Shown here: positions 50,926 to 62,582 of the stretch, in pieces | Layout of the letters: each line of letters opens with the position of its first letter | How positions within the stretch are numbered: the first letter of the stretch is position 1 | NCBI GenBank assembly: GCA_945859605.1 | Contig: OX243827.1 | Span: 1,847,295 to 1,911,294, forward strand | From: Lumbricus rubellus | Lineage: Eukaryota > Annelida > Clitellata > Crassiclitellata > Lumbricidae | DNA length: 64,000 bases | Direction: 5' to 3' | Made by a program: the position numbers and the translations under genes | Notes under the pieces: model-generated | What the model was told of the DNA's origin: nothing | What the model saw: only the letters and a program-made list of their open reading frames with translations | Database searches by the model: none

Positions 50926-50939
50926 TCTGTTACAGTTAT

Positions 50940-51508
50940 GATTATATATAATATTTATATATCACGCAATATGATCATGACCTATTATAATACTAGGCCT
51001 ATAATGCGTCTGATAACATCGTATGACGCAAAAACATTATACAGGCTGGACCATAATAAAGACGACTAAGATTTTTCCCCAACATCTTGGTCAGAAATAA
51101 GGATTTCTAGATCAAAACCTACAGGCTTGAAGACAATTCATATTTACATACCATAGTCAAATTTCAAAAGAAATATTTCAAACATAAAAAAATTAAATTA
51201 CTTTAAATGGGAACACCCTTTGTTTTTGACGATTCAGAAACATAGCTCAATAAAAAAAAGTAAGGCCTATGTACCGGGGTAACAAAAAACGAAGTTATAA
51301 AGTCGCAACTTTGTTACGTTTCAATTCTTCATGTTTTTGAATCGTTAAAAACAGTGGGTGGTCTCGCTAAAATTGATATAACTTTTGTTCGGTCTGAAAT
51401 AGTTTGGTACAATGTGGCCATGTAACGTAAGTAGCCTACGAATTGCCTTTAAGCCTTTAAAATTTTTCTTTTAAAATTCTTACTTGTCAAGATATTGGCA
51501 AAAACCCT
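50940..51508. other. Intergenic, no gene seen
   Basis: AT-rich DNA. A weak inverted pair (TTTTTGACGATTCAGAAACAT near 51220, and its diverged complement near 51330; quoted once only) suggests an old fold-back repeat, not assignable. Confidence 0.35.
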
Positions 51509-51516
51509 TAGGTGGG

Positions 51517-51859
51517 CAGGGGCGGATCCAGGAGGGGGGACAATCCGGCCATGGCCCCCCATTTAGAAATGCCATGTATCGTGGCCCCCCCCCATTTGGT
51601 TTCAGCGGCTGCTGAAACGGTATGATTTTCCCAAAATTTTTGCCGGATGACTAAAAAAAAAAAAAAAAAAAAAAAGGTCATCAACTTTTTTGGCGGATGA
51701 AATGGTATGATTTTCAAAAATTTTGGCCGGATGACTAAAAAACAAAAACAAAAAAAAAGGTCATAAACTTTTTTGGCGGATGCGAAATTTTTTGTCCCAG
51801 ACCCAAGGTCTCAAGAATTTTTTGGCCCCTCCCGTCCAAAGTTTCTGTATCCGCCCTTG
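51517..51859. mobile_element. hAT-type MITE with 8-bp TSD
   Basis: The ends are CAGGGGCGGATCC and GTATCCGCCCTTG, with the direct repeat TAGGTGGG at 51509-51516 and 51860-51867. Two AGGTCATCAACTTTTTTGG-type modules are separated by long A tracts. Confidence 0.88.
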
Positions 51860-51867
51860 TAGGTGGG

Positions 51868-53054
51868 TCTTTTTATGGTCGACGCTGTAGATGTGGAAAA
51901 CCCACCGAACTTTATAGATGCAGGTATGTGTACGCTGGGATGCTTGAAACAGAGGAACTACTATAAACCTATAGGCCTACTATCTATAGGCCTTACGATA
52001 GGCACGTTTGCATATTAATAGACCATAATGTGTAGGCCCTATGTGTAATTATATACTAGCACAGAAGAACAATTTTATCTAAGCTTATAATATTATGATT
52101 AAATAGATGCAGAACACTATACGAGACATTATTTAGAAACTTTTTGAAAGCAGCTTAACTGCTTTTTAGCCTACATTCAGGCTAACACCAATCATCGTCG
52201 AAATGACGTCGTCGTTATAAATAGATCTAAAATTAATAATATCAGCTGCTTTGTGACTCCTCTAAACCAGTCGCTTGCGTGCCTCCTAAAGTTTTCTAAA
52301 CGGTCCTCTGAAGCAAGAGTACCGTACAGAGATAGACTGTGGCGCATAGTCTCCGACCATGCGCTTAAAAGCTCTATGCTAAGAATTCGAGTTCTCCACA
52401 GACATTGTCTGTAATAAAGGCAGACCTTTGGGCTTTAGCTGTTGAGAAATCCTGTCAGCGTTGATACTCCCTAAATGCAAATAACTTAGCACAGAAACAG
52501 TAAAATTCGGTTGTCTAGTAACAGTATAATGACTTTCATCCATCCAACTTCTATAGCACTTTACGGCTGCATCTCTAGCATGGAAAGACTCTCTTTCACA
52601 ATCGTCAGAGTGCTCTTATCCATTTCAGCGATCTGCTGTGTGTGAATCTTATAGCCTACGAAACATCTGTTAAAAGCTTCATTACGCCTAGGCGTGGACT
52701 TCGACACCTCCGTGGCCTGTGGGCTACTTTTACAGAATGGACCACTAGCTGTCCGAAAACTGAGTCAGACTAAGCGTGCACAGCACGTGTCTAATTGGTC
52801 GCTAGATTCTTGATGCGCTATCGTCGTAATGATTAATAATTTTTTTGGTTTCAACACCTGCCATAGCGTAGGCTTCGGCTTGGCTACTCCGTTAGTAAGC
52901 GTGACCAGATCGTGATAAGAAGCCAATCCCTGAATGGGTGTGTTCCACCGATAATGTCTATGAGTTGCCATACAGTCATACTTCCTAACAAATAATCATG
53001 TGACTTCAAACGAACTTTGGGTTCGTTAGATCGAGGTAAGATGTGCTTCCGATG
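51868..53054. other. Intergenic, no gene seen
   Basis: No coding, RNA or element signature recognised. Confidence 0.4.
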
Positions 53055-53642
53055 AGTGTAGGACATAGCCCTCTGGACAAAACCTACCCCCGGACAAAAC
53101 GCCCCTGGACAAAAAAAAACAACGGACAATCCCCTCTGATTTAGGAATAAAAGCTTGAGAAATGGAAGCTGGATGAATTTTCTTCATGGACGAAATGGAA
53201 GCTGGACATACGAATAAACGCCTGAGAAATGGAAGCTGGATGAAGGTTCTTCATAGTCGTAATGGAAGCTGGATGAAGGTTCTCTGCAGGTGAAATGGAA
53301 GCTGGATTTATGAAAACAATGCTTGAGAAATGGAAGCTGGATTACGTTTCTCTATAGGTGAAATAGAAGCTGGATTGACGAAGACAGCGCTTGAGAAATG
53401 GAAGCTTGGTGAAGGTTCTCTATAGGTGAAATAGAAGCTGGAATGACGAAAACAACGCTGGAGAAATGGAAACTGGATATACGCAATTCATTAGGAATTC
53501 AGATGGGGTAAAGTGAATCTACGGGGGTAAACTGAAACCGATTTCATAAAAACCCCAGGGGATAATCTCAAATCGGTTTCAAAATACCGGGGGATGTGTA
53601 GGCCTAAACTGAAGCGAGGGGGTAATTTGAAACCTTTACACC
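53055..53642. mobile_element. Chimeric fold-back-type element (copy E)
   Basis: The left end has GTGTAGGACA followed by GGACAAAAC(C)CC units, as in copy A. The middle has eight or so GAAATGGAAGCTGGAT units, as in copies B and C. The right end has GGGGGTAATTTGAAACC and closes TTACACC, as in the element at 61547-62362. The two ends are not inverted repeats of each other, and no target duplication is evident. Confidence 0.6.
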
Positions 53643-53984
53643 GAGGTTTTAACGAGATATGTCCCATTGGAATACGGATCTCGAAGCTGACGTTATTTCA
53701 GCTTTTTGATCTCCAATAATAAAAAAAATAATGATCTCATTTTATATTGCACAAGTATTCTCTCAGCCTAGTGCAGACCTTTTACGCATGTGCACGGCGT
53801 GTTACGCCCATCAAGGTCGTTCAATGAGGCAGGTGTGAGTCAAAGTTTCACAGAACCATCCTAGAACTGATTCATATCATAACCGACACAACGACGAAAC
53901 CTGTAGTTCTCCCTCCGGCGGTTCCCCAAACCACCCCATCCAATGCGGCGTCGCCGGATTTGTTGGTTTTTGCTTGCATGTGCA

Positions 53985-54203
53985 CATGTTATGGCGCTCC
54001 TTCAAGTTCACTACCCAGAACTTCAGAAGCGCTCCCGACTGCAGCGCGGACACTGCTTCGAGTTTCACGCCGAAGCGCTGAGTATAATATTATTGCGGGT
54101 GATGAACTTGCCTAAGATCCCTACTCGGCGACTTGAGGTGGATTCGAACCTGCAACCCTCCGGCTGCAAGCCAACGAACATACCAACTACGCAACAGCGC
54201 ACA
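53985..54203 (-). repeat. tRNA-derived SINE with LINE-like tail
   Basis: On the minus strand, the B-box GGTTCGAATCC (54139-54149) follows a diverged A-box. The 3' part shares the AGCGCTTCGGCGTGAAACTC block and the GGAGCGCCATAA end with the SINE at 19731-19925. Confidence 0.65.
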
Positions 54204-54343
54204 ACAATATTCTATCCTCACTAGAGTTATCAAGCAGCCTCGCCATAGATCATTGGCAAGGAGGTCCGCGACGCTGAGTATCATGCATTCCCTCCCGAAA
54301 GACTCCTACGGCAAACCGGTTGGCTTATTTAAGTCTACTGAAG

Positions 54344-54808
54344 TTGGTGAATGGTGACTGCTGAAGTTGGTGAATGGTGACTGCTGAAGTTGGTGAATGG
54401 TGACTGCTGAAGTTGGTGAATGGTGACTGCTGAAGTTGGTGAATGGTGACTGCTGAAGTTGGTGAATGGTGACTGCTAAAGTTGGTGAATGGTGACTGCT
54501 GAAGTTGGTGAATGGTGACTGCTGAAGTTGGTGAATGGTGACTGCTGAAGTTGGTGAATGGTGACTGCTGAAGTTGGTGAATGGTGACTGCTGAAGTTGG
54601 TGAATGGTGACTGCTAAAGTTGGTGAATGGTGACTGCTGAAGTTGGTGAATGGTGACTGCTGAAGTTGGTGAATGGTGACTGCTGAAGTTGGTGAATGGT
54701 GACTGCTGAAGTTGGTGAATGGTGACTGCTGAAGTTGGTGAATGGTGACTGCTGAAGTTGGTGAATGGTGACTGCTGAAGTTGGTGAATGGTGACTGCTG
54801 AAGTTAGT
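54344..54808. repeat. 23-bp minisatellite, about 20 copies
   Basis: The unit is GTTGGTGAATGGTGACTGCTGAA, quoted here as GTTGGTGAATGG plus TGACTGCTGAA. Two units carry CTAAA instead of CTGAA, exactly 138 bp (six units) apart, pointing to a higher-order six-unit duplication. Open frames across it are repeat artefacts. Confidence 0.92.
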
Positions 54809-54859
54809 GACTGCCTCAACGAGTCTGCTCTTAGCCGTTTTTATATTACGGGGTAGCAC

Positions 54860-55344
54860 CAGGTGCGGATCCAGAACTGTTTCAGGGGGGGCAAAATCTT
54901 AGATCTTGGACGGGGGAAAAGGAAAATTTTTTCGAAAGTTCGAAAAATAGTGATCGGTCGTTGAGGGAAAAAGTACTTTTCATTCGCCGAAAAAGTTGAT
55001 GACCTTTTTTTAGATTAGTCATCTGGCAAATTTTTCGAAAAAATCATACCATTTCATCCGCCAAAAAAGTAGTTGATGACCTTTTTTTAGTCATCTCGCA
55101 AATTGTTTCGGATAATCATAGCATTTCATCCACCAAAAAAGTTGATGACCTTTTTTTAGTCCCCAACTTGAAAACCGGACGGGGGGGTGCACGTTCCATA
55201 CAATTTTCCGAATAAGGGGGGGGGGGCAATATCCATTACACCTATATTCGTATTGCTAATTTCAGACCAAATGGGGGGTCACGTCCAATGGCAGTTTTCA
55301 ATGGGGGGGCCATGGCCGAATTGGCCCCCGTGGATCCGCCCCTG
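54860..55344. mobile_element. hAT-type MITE with 8-bp TSD
   Basis: The ends are CAGGTGCGGATCC and GGATCCGCCCCTG, with the direct repeat GGTAGCAC at 54852-54859 and 55345-55352. Three TTGATGACCTTTTTTTAG modules are present. Confidence 0.88.
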
Positions 55345-55352
55345 GGTAGCAC

Positions 55353-56689
55353 CCACCTAATATTAATTATGCTATTTATATTTCAACTTACCTCTAAATA
55401 CTAGACAAATATAAGCCTACTAACAAGTACAATGCATTTAGACACAATGCGTTAAAATCAATGCAGTTTAATTGCTTATAGGCTACTGACCTTAATATTC
55501 AAACTCACAGTGCACTACTAATTGGCATAAGCTTATGCCTCTTTGCTGGACTAGGCCTACCGGTAGGCCTACTTCTGACATTGGCGTTTGCTCTAGCAGG
55601 CCTATACTTACTTAGTACTTAGTCCATCCCGTGCAGATCTGCACATTGGGAAATGCATCGTCTCCATTCTTTTGCAGGCCTGTGCATGACCAAAAAACCT
55701 GTCGGTGAAGATTTTATCTGGAGTTGATGATTGCCTCAACGTGTCTGCCCTTAGACGAGAAAAGAGCAATATCAATATCGGATAAGTCGTAACAGTTTTT
55801 GTGAATTAACTGTCCAGTTTATGCCCTAAGTGTCTATACGCCTAATTAAACATGAGCGTTAGTCTCAGGCCATTGAACGAATGAACGGTACTTAGGCCTA
55901 TCCGGTGCAGGGCCGACCCCAGAAGACACGAGGTCTGCAATTGCCGTGTTCGCGATTCAAATACGTGGAGCGCTATTATAGTAGTAGAGACCTCTCCTTG
56001 TTCAAGTATTTTATAGTCTAAGAAAGTCAAGACCTCCCATGCAGAGCGTGCGGTACCATGGATGCAATCAAAATATTAATCTTATTCTAGTTTGTAGGTA
56101 GCCTATAAGCTTAGGCCTTCTAAGATTAAAATAGTGAAAACAGTCTAACAGAAGAGATAATCCAATCAAACCAATCAGTGCTGAAGAGTGAAGACCCAAC
56201 CTAGCTTGACTTCAAGTATTATATTTAAACACTTCCGTTTTGTCTGATCAGCCAATAAAACGATTTGGCTTTGCGTAAGCTTATAGTTCGTGCTGCAATA
56301 TTCCAAAATGGATCAGATATGAGGTTATCAAGTTTGACCACTCGCCTGACTTGTCACCAGGGCAGCCAAGCCTTTAACTTCACGGCTGAATAATATTATC
56401 CTAGAGATCTAATCGTAATCTAATCTCCAAATTTCTAAATCGCTACTCGAGAGCCAAGCTCGGGGCACCAGGTTAACCGAGGCTGAACCCACTTATAAAT
56501 CGAATCGCTAACGTACGTTCCGCACAATATAACACCCTGAGCCAAGTCCTTTACGAACACTTCAACATCCAGGCACCCCGCGTTACTCGACCGTTCCTCT
56601 GTCACACTCTCTCCAGTCCGCAGTTAACCTACCAGGACTTTTTTAACGTGCAGTTGTAGACCTACACAGAATATGGTAGGCCTATATTT
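55353..56689. other. Intergenic, no gene seen
   Basis: No recognised feature. Several TAGGCCTA words. Confidence 0.4.
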
Positions 56690-56925
56690 CGGTCACGTGA
56701 TGCGCACGGATGGACTGGAGAAGGCGATGATGCTGGCGTGTGGAGATGGTACGAGGAGAAGAGGACGGCCGAGGACCAGATGAATGGAAGATACATGCAT
56801 ACACAGGACGACAGGAATGAATCTTGAACAACTGAGGGATGCAACGCAGAACAGAACGGAGTGGAGAGGGCGGGTCATGACAGTCACAAGAGTTCCTCGA
56901 ACTGACGGCACAAGGTGACAAGGTG
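56690..56925 (+). pseudogene. LINE 3'-end fragment, same family as 13987-14635
   Basis: It encodes the last about 75 residues of the RT-type protein (FGHVMRTDGLEKAMMLACG-like, RRRGRPR-like) with a frame break near 56780. It ends with the identical GGCACAAGGTGACAAGGTG tail. Confidence 0.78.
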
Positions 56926-57294
56926 TAACTCAAAATGTACAGTTCTAAAATTAATGGACTTGTGCAGCTTGGGAAGCATTTCTATACAGTTAAAACCAGC
57001 AAAAAAATCATTGTCCTTCGATTGGAAGTAATTTACCGTGGAGGATGGGAAAGGAAGAAGGAGTTATGCAGTTCTAAAGAGCCCTGTAGCCTACAACTCG
57101 CATCAACTAAACTTACATTGTATGCACGACAATCTTTTGTAGCAAAACAAATCGCATGTAAGTCATGGTTCGTCGAGGAAACGTTTAGGGCTATCATTGA
57201 ATCATTTTAGTCTTATAACAGGGATAGCCTGTAGGCTGCAGGCTGCGAAAGGCAACACTGTAGTCAGTATGAGAATTGTCGAAAAATAACACTT

Positions 57295-57430
57295 CATCGA
57301 AGTTTCACGCCGAAGCGCCCGAACAATTGCGAATGAAGCATTTGGTCCCTATACGTGGATTCGAATCTGGAACCCTTCGGCTCCAAGGCAGCGACGCCAC
57401 CACTAGGCCTACACCACCGCGTCCGCCACA
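57295..57430 (-). repeat. tRNA-derived SINE copy (diverged)
   Basis: On the minus strand, a B-box-like GATTCGAATCC (57357-57367) and an A-box region split by TAGGCCTA. It shares the GTTTCACGCCGAAGCGC block with the other copies. Confidence 0.6.
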
Positions 57431-57521
57431 ACAGCGTCGGCCCATGTGCAACATGTTATAGTCCGTTGAACCTCGATAATTACCGGTATAGTATTACGTC
57501 CATGGTCTGTTCTATTTAATC

Positions 57522-57594
<73 letters not shown>
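57522..57594. repeat. (AAGT)n microsatellite
   Basis: About 18 perfect AAGT units. Confidence 0.95.
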
Positions 57595-57990
57595 GCCTTT
57601 ATTAGCATCTGACAAGCGAACATGCATTGCATTGCATACAACGACAAGGCATACATAGGCAATAGGCTGTAGCCTATTTAGACAAAAAACAAGCTACCGT
57701 ACGACATGCCCAGATCAGCGATGTAGCCAGACTTACATTAAAGATAAGGTTGAATTATCTTAAACTGCCATTCACTGCATTCAGTGCCTCATTATAGGCC
57801 TAGGCCTACTTGCTACGCTTATTTGCATAGTGTGTACCAAGATCCATTGTTTAATCTAGACCCCTCCTCTGTGTGGTTAATCCAGGTTTCGGGCGGGATC
57901 GACTCAGATCGAGTGGCAAGAAGGGGAGGGGAGGAGTATCTTTTTCTTGTTAAATTACCACATTGCAATGGTAGGCCTATAGCATTTTAA

Positions 57991-58384
57991 CCCTTTCCAG
58001 CCCGAATTAATTCTAGCCATCAGAAAAATTTTTGGGGGGTTAAATCTCATCATTCCCACCTAAAATAAGCTAGAACTATAAAAAAATTTTTTTTATCACA
58101 TTTAATTAATAAATGGTGGAAAGGGTACAATTGGACCCAGTGGGAGTTGGCGGCTTAGTTCAATGTTGCACACCTACTGTACATATACATGCATGCATAA
58201 GCACACATACATACATACATACATACATACATACATACATACATACATACATACATACATACATACATACATACATACGTACATACGTGCATACATACAA
58301 TGTCATACATACATACATTCTTACTTACTTACTTACATACATATATACATACATACGTACATACATACATACATACATACTTGC

Positions 58385-58415
<31 letters not shown>

Positions 58416-58878
58416 CATCATACATACATACATACTTGCATACATACATACTTACTTACTTACTTACATGCATGCATACATACATACATACATACCTACA
58501 TACATACATACGTACGTACGTACGTACGTACATACATAAATACATACATACAAACTTACATACATACATACATGCATACATACATAGTACTACATATCAT
58601 ACAAACATTCATACAAACATACATGCAAACAAACATACTTACATACCAGTGCAGGCCTACATACATATGCACATACATAAAGCCATACATGCATACTTAC
58701 ATACATAGACACAGCCATACATAGATACGTACATGCATACACACTTGTATGTATGCATGTGTGTATCTATGTATGTATGTATGTATGTATGTATGTATGT
58801 ATGTATGTATGTATGTATGTATGTATGTATGTATGTATGTATGTATGTATGCATGTATGTATATGTATCAAATCATTT

Positions 58879-58909
<31 letters not shown>

Positions 58910-59447
58910 GTATGTGTAAGCATGTATGTTTGTCATGTATGTATGCATGTATTTATGCATATGCTTATATAATTATGTATGTAATTATGCATATAATGTA
59001 TAATGTATATGTTTACGCGTGTATGTAAGCTCGTTCTCTGAAGGACTGTTGTTTGTACAGTCAATTGCCGTTGGGTCCATTTGGACCCATTCACTTTATG
59101 GATCAAAAAACTTCCACTTGGACTTATCAACACTAAATATGTGTCCTACTACACTCTATTCTACCAATATGCAAACTATTAATTACAGTAACAGAATTTT
59201 AAAACAGCCCCCACCTTTTCTGATTTTATCTTGAAAACTAGCAAATATTTATGTCAAAATTCCCTCTTAGAACGACAACTGTCACGTGACCACTTACACA
59301 AAATCATAAGATATGTAATATGCTAAATAAAGTATTGACTTAGCTGTGGTCATAGTATGGGTCCAAAGGTACCCACCGGGAGTTAAAAGTGATTTTATGA
59401 TACAAACAAATGTATGGGTCCAATTGGACCCGGTGGGCTGGAAAGGG
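57991..59447. mobile_element. piggyBac-like TTAA element full of microsatellite
   Basis: The ends CCCTTTCCAGCCC and GGGCTGGAAAGGG are perfect inverted repeats bordered by TTAA (57987-57990 and 59448-59451). Subterminal GGTCCAATTGGACCC-type palindromes lie near the right end, and GGGTCCATTTGGACCCA near 59070. There is no transposase; about half of the interior is TACA/TGTA repeat. Confidence 0.8.
58203..58858. repeat. (CATA)n then (TATG)n inverted microsatellite
   Basis: Imperfect CATA-type repeats to about 58740 are followed directly by TATG-type repeats at about 58746-58858. The two halves are complementary and can fold into a long hairpin. Long Thr/Tyr/His/Ile frames are repeat artefacts. 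Confidence 0.93.
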
Positions 59448-59484
59448 TTAAGCTGTCATCTTAACAAAACAGCTGTATTTTCAG

Positions 59485-59812
59485 GGTACCACGAGAATAA
59501 GGGTCTACAGACAACTCTCTAACGGCAACTCGTCTACAGACAACTGGTGTACAGACGACTCGTAGCCTAATGATGAAATAGAAGCTGAATTTATTAAATA
59601 AACGTTAGGCCTATATGGTTTTCTAGCTTAAATGGAAGATAAATTGGTGATTTGCATTCATGTATTTCAACATGCATCCAGCTTCTAGGCCTACTTCAGA
59701 TCTAAAAATACCTCATAATATTTTATCGCGTTATTTTCGTCAATAGCCTACAGCTTTTAATTCGGATATGAAAGTACCCTCATCCAGCCTCCATTTCCGT
59801 CACCTTTTTTCA
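59485..59812. mobile_element. Degraded fold-back element (copy G)
   Basis: It starts GGTACCACGAG, then has ACAGACAACT and CGGCAACTCGTC units and GAAATAGAAGCTG/CATCCAGCTTC interior repeats. No right arm remains. Confidence 0.55.
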
Positions 59813-60062
59813 GTGCCGATAAGAGTGGTCCAAGACTTCAATAAAAAAAATAGGCTATACATGTAGCCTAGGCTACTTACAAATATAGGGTCTAAGTTCA
59901 TTTTAATTTCCACATTGAAAATGTGGTCTACCATTTTAGGATGTCACTTTAGAAAAAATACTCGATTATTTCAGAGGTGATAAAACGAGTGTTTTAACAT
60001 TTAATTAAATCTAATCATGATTGCAATAATAATTTATACGTGCGAGTTCAGCTGCTCAGTTC

Positions 60063-60550
60063 GGTTCCACGACAATTGGTCCAACGACAACTTGTCCAAC
60101 GACAACTCGTCCACGGACAACTGGTCCACCGACAACTCGTCCACCGAAATAGAAGCCGGATTAATGAGAAAACGCTTGAGAAATGGAAGCTGGATGAAGG
60201 TTTTTACAGGTGAAATAGAAGCTGGATGAAGATTTTTACAGGTTAATAAGAACCGCTTAAGAAAAGGAAGATGGATCAAGTTTTTTCTATCTGAAATAGA
60301 AGCTGGATGCATGTTGAGACACATGATGAAAATCGTCAATTCAGCTTCTATTTAAGTAAGAAAACCATTAGACTTTTTTCATAAACCCAGCTCCTATTTC
60401 GTAAATAAAGAACTTTCATCCAGCTTCCATTTCTCAAGCGCTCTCTCGTTAATCCGGCTTCTATTTCAGTGGACGAGTTGTCGGTGGACCAGTTGTCCGT
60501 GGACGAGTTGTCGTTGGACGAGTTGTCTATGGACGAGTTGTCGTGACACC
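60063..60550. mobile_element. Fold-back element, GGT...ACC ends, 8-bp TSD (copy C)
   Basis: It begins GGTTCCACGACAATTGG and ends TCGTGACACC, flanked by the direct repeat CTCAGTTC (60055-60062 and 60551-60558). Nearly the whole 488 bp is one inverted repeat: about 90-bp arms of (CGACAACTCGTCCAC)n, then GAAATAGAAGCTGGATGA units facing their complements across a short centre near 60320. Confidence 0.85.
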
Positions 60551-60959
60551 CTCAGTTCTGCCTATAGGTCAATTTGCGTCTTGATATCTTGCTTCACATT
60601 GCAATTCTTATTGCAATGCGATTATGCGAAGCATAATAATTATTGTGACGAGAAAATGCAATCAGAAGATGGCAGCAGAAGAACATCTCATCCAGCTTAT
60701 GTTGTAGCGTAGACAAAATGCTCTATAGATGTCGTACGCCATTTTGTCGGGAAAGTTTAGTAAAACAAAATCGTGTTGTTCATGTCTTCAGTCCCGTTGT
60801 TCTGTTTGCGTTATTTTTGGCTAATTTTGAACATAACATTTATTTTTTGATTGCTTGTTTTACAGGAATAATCTGGTCACGTTAAATCGGTGTAATTCTT
60901 GATAAACTTTTATTTTAACCTTGTAAATTATTCGCTGGATGCAGCATTATTAGTTTTAC

Positions 60960-61440
60960 TAAATCCAACTTCTAGTTTGGCATGAATTCTTCTCATCAAG
61001 CCAGCTTCTGTTTAGGGAACGTGTTTTTAGCGTGTTTCAGCCATGCTAACTTCGTTTATTCAACTTCAACGCAGAATGCAATTACAATTTTCATCTCTCA
61101 TTCAACTTCTACTTGTATTATAAATATTTTGATTGAAGTTCCAATTTCTGCTTTTATTGCAATAATGTAGCATTGAAAATATGGTTTCGTAGCATAGATA
61201 CCGGTTTCATTGCTCAACCAACTTCTGTTATTGCTTTAATATTTTAATTGGTCATCCAACTTCCATTTTACTATAATATCTAGCATTAATAACATGTTTT
61301 CATCATCTGTATGACTTAAAATGTTTTCACAATAATTTGCCATTTTTCATCGCTTATCAAACCTCTTGTTTTACTTTTAACATATTTTCATCACTCATCC
61401 AACTTCTGCGTGTCCATTTTTTTACCAATTTAATTTACAC
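60960..61440. repeat. Diverged CATCCAACTTCT-type repeats
   Basis: Six or more diverged copies of the fold-back interior unit (CCAACTTCT, CCAGCTTCTG), irregularly spaced by 60-100 bp. Probably an old half of the same element family. Confidence 0.45.
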
Positions 61441-61546
61441 ATTTGCCACAAATCATGAAATGCGCTAAACAATAGACGATATTAAAATAAGACAACATGC
61501 GAGTCGCAGTTCAAATAGTAACAATTTGAGTTATGTCACATAGCGC

Positions 61547-62362
61547 CTGTAAAAGTTTCAAATTACCCATCCTAAACATTACCCCCGGTAACTTGAAACC
61601 GGTTTCAGGTTACCCCCCTGAAACTAGATTTGCACCAATCATCGCATTTATTGGACTAAAAAATGAGAAAAATCATCCCGCTTCTTGTTTTGGTCTGAAG
61701 ATTTTAATCTGTCATCCCACTTCGTGGTTTCTTATCAATATATACAATTAAAATATATTTTAATCCAAAAAAAATAATAGCCTCGAAGCCATTTCTCCAT
61801 GTAACTTCAGCGGCGATTTAGTATTTTAGTTACAGATGAAAATATTGATAACAAACCATGAAGTGGGATGACGGATTAAAATTTTCAGACCTAAACAAGA
61901 AGCGGGATGATTTTTCTGATATTTGTTTGGTGCAATAAATGCGATGATTGATGCAAATTACAGTTTTTAGGGGGGTGACAGCTATTTCGGCCTGGTGTGC
62001 TGAATGGTTGGCAGCTGATGTTGTGAACCATTCTCTCGTGGTCGTGCCATCTGTCTGGCCCCCTGGCCATGATCTGCCACGTGGGCATTGGTCAACGTTA
62101 AATCGTTTTAGAACTGGGCAAGGACGCTGTGCTGCTAACATGGTTCGATGGAGACAGGCTTCGGACCCACTGTGTAGCTGTGGTGAAATCCAGACAATGT
62201 CACACATCGTAAATGACTGCAAAACAACCCGCTTTCCGGGTGGTTTAACCGCCTTACATGTGGCTAATGAGGCTGCTGTTCAGTGGCTGGACGCGTTCTG
62301 CAAAAGCTAAATAAAATAAGGGGGGTAATGTTTAGGAGGGGGTAATTTGAAACCATTACACC
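61547..62362. mobile_element. Long-TIR element with GGGGTAATTTGAAACC ends (copy F)
   Basis: The left arm starts GTTTCAAATTACCC at 61556 and runs to about 61745. The right arm (61845-61969 plus 62326-62362) is its inverted copy, with matching CATCGCATTTATTG, ATCCCGCTTCTTG and CATCCCACTTC blocks. The right end closes CATTACACC. A LINE fragment is inserted in the right arm. No target duplication is evident. Confidence 0.65.
61976..62319 (+). pseudogene. 5'-truncated LINE: RT C-terminal Cys/His end
   Basis: It encodes about 110 residues ending in a stop at 62308-62310: VWPPGHDLPRGHWSTLNRF, then GQGRCAANMVRWRQASDP, then the CSCGEIQTMSHIVNDCK zinc-knuckle-like motif and LHVANEAAVQWLDAF. This is the typical tail of some non-LTR retrotransposon proteins. 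An AAATAAAATAA tail follows. A GGGGGGT repeat (61970-61976 and 62320-62326) flanks it as a target duplication. Confidence 0.78.
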
Positions 62363-62582
62363 TGCACAACAGCAGAACTGATGTGGTGTAATGCGAAGGT
62401 ACATTATGCAATATAGATTATTAAATACGAATAATTCATTGCACCGCCAATATGAGATATTTGTTTGTTGTAGAATCAGAATGGTGGAAGCTTAAAACAG
62501 ACAGGAAATAATTATTCGCTTCATCAACATGCGCATAAATTCATAACTCTACATGTTGTATTGAACTGACTTCTGAATAATC

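Noticed and set aside
54325..54859. Ser/Thr/Gln/His-rich repeat protein on the minus strand
   Set aside because: A 23-bp unit read through three frames; a minisatellite artefact.
58113..59028. Tyr/Thr/His/Ile-rich long frames
   Set aside because: Tetranucleotide microsatellite on both strands.
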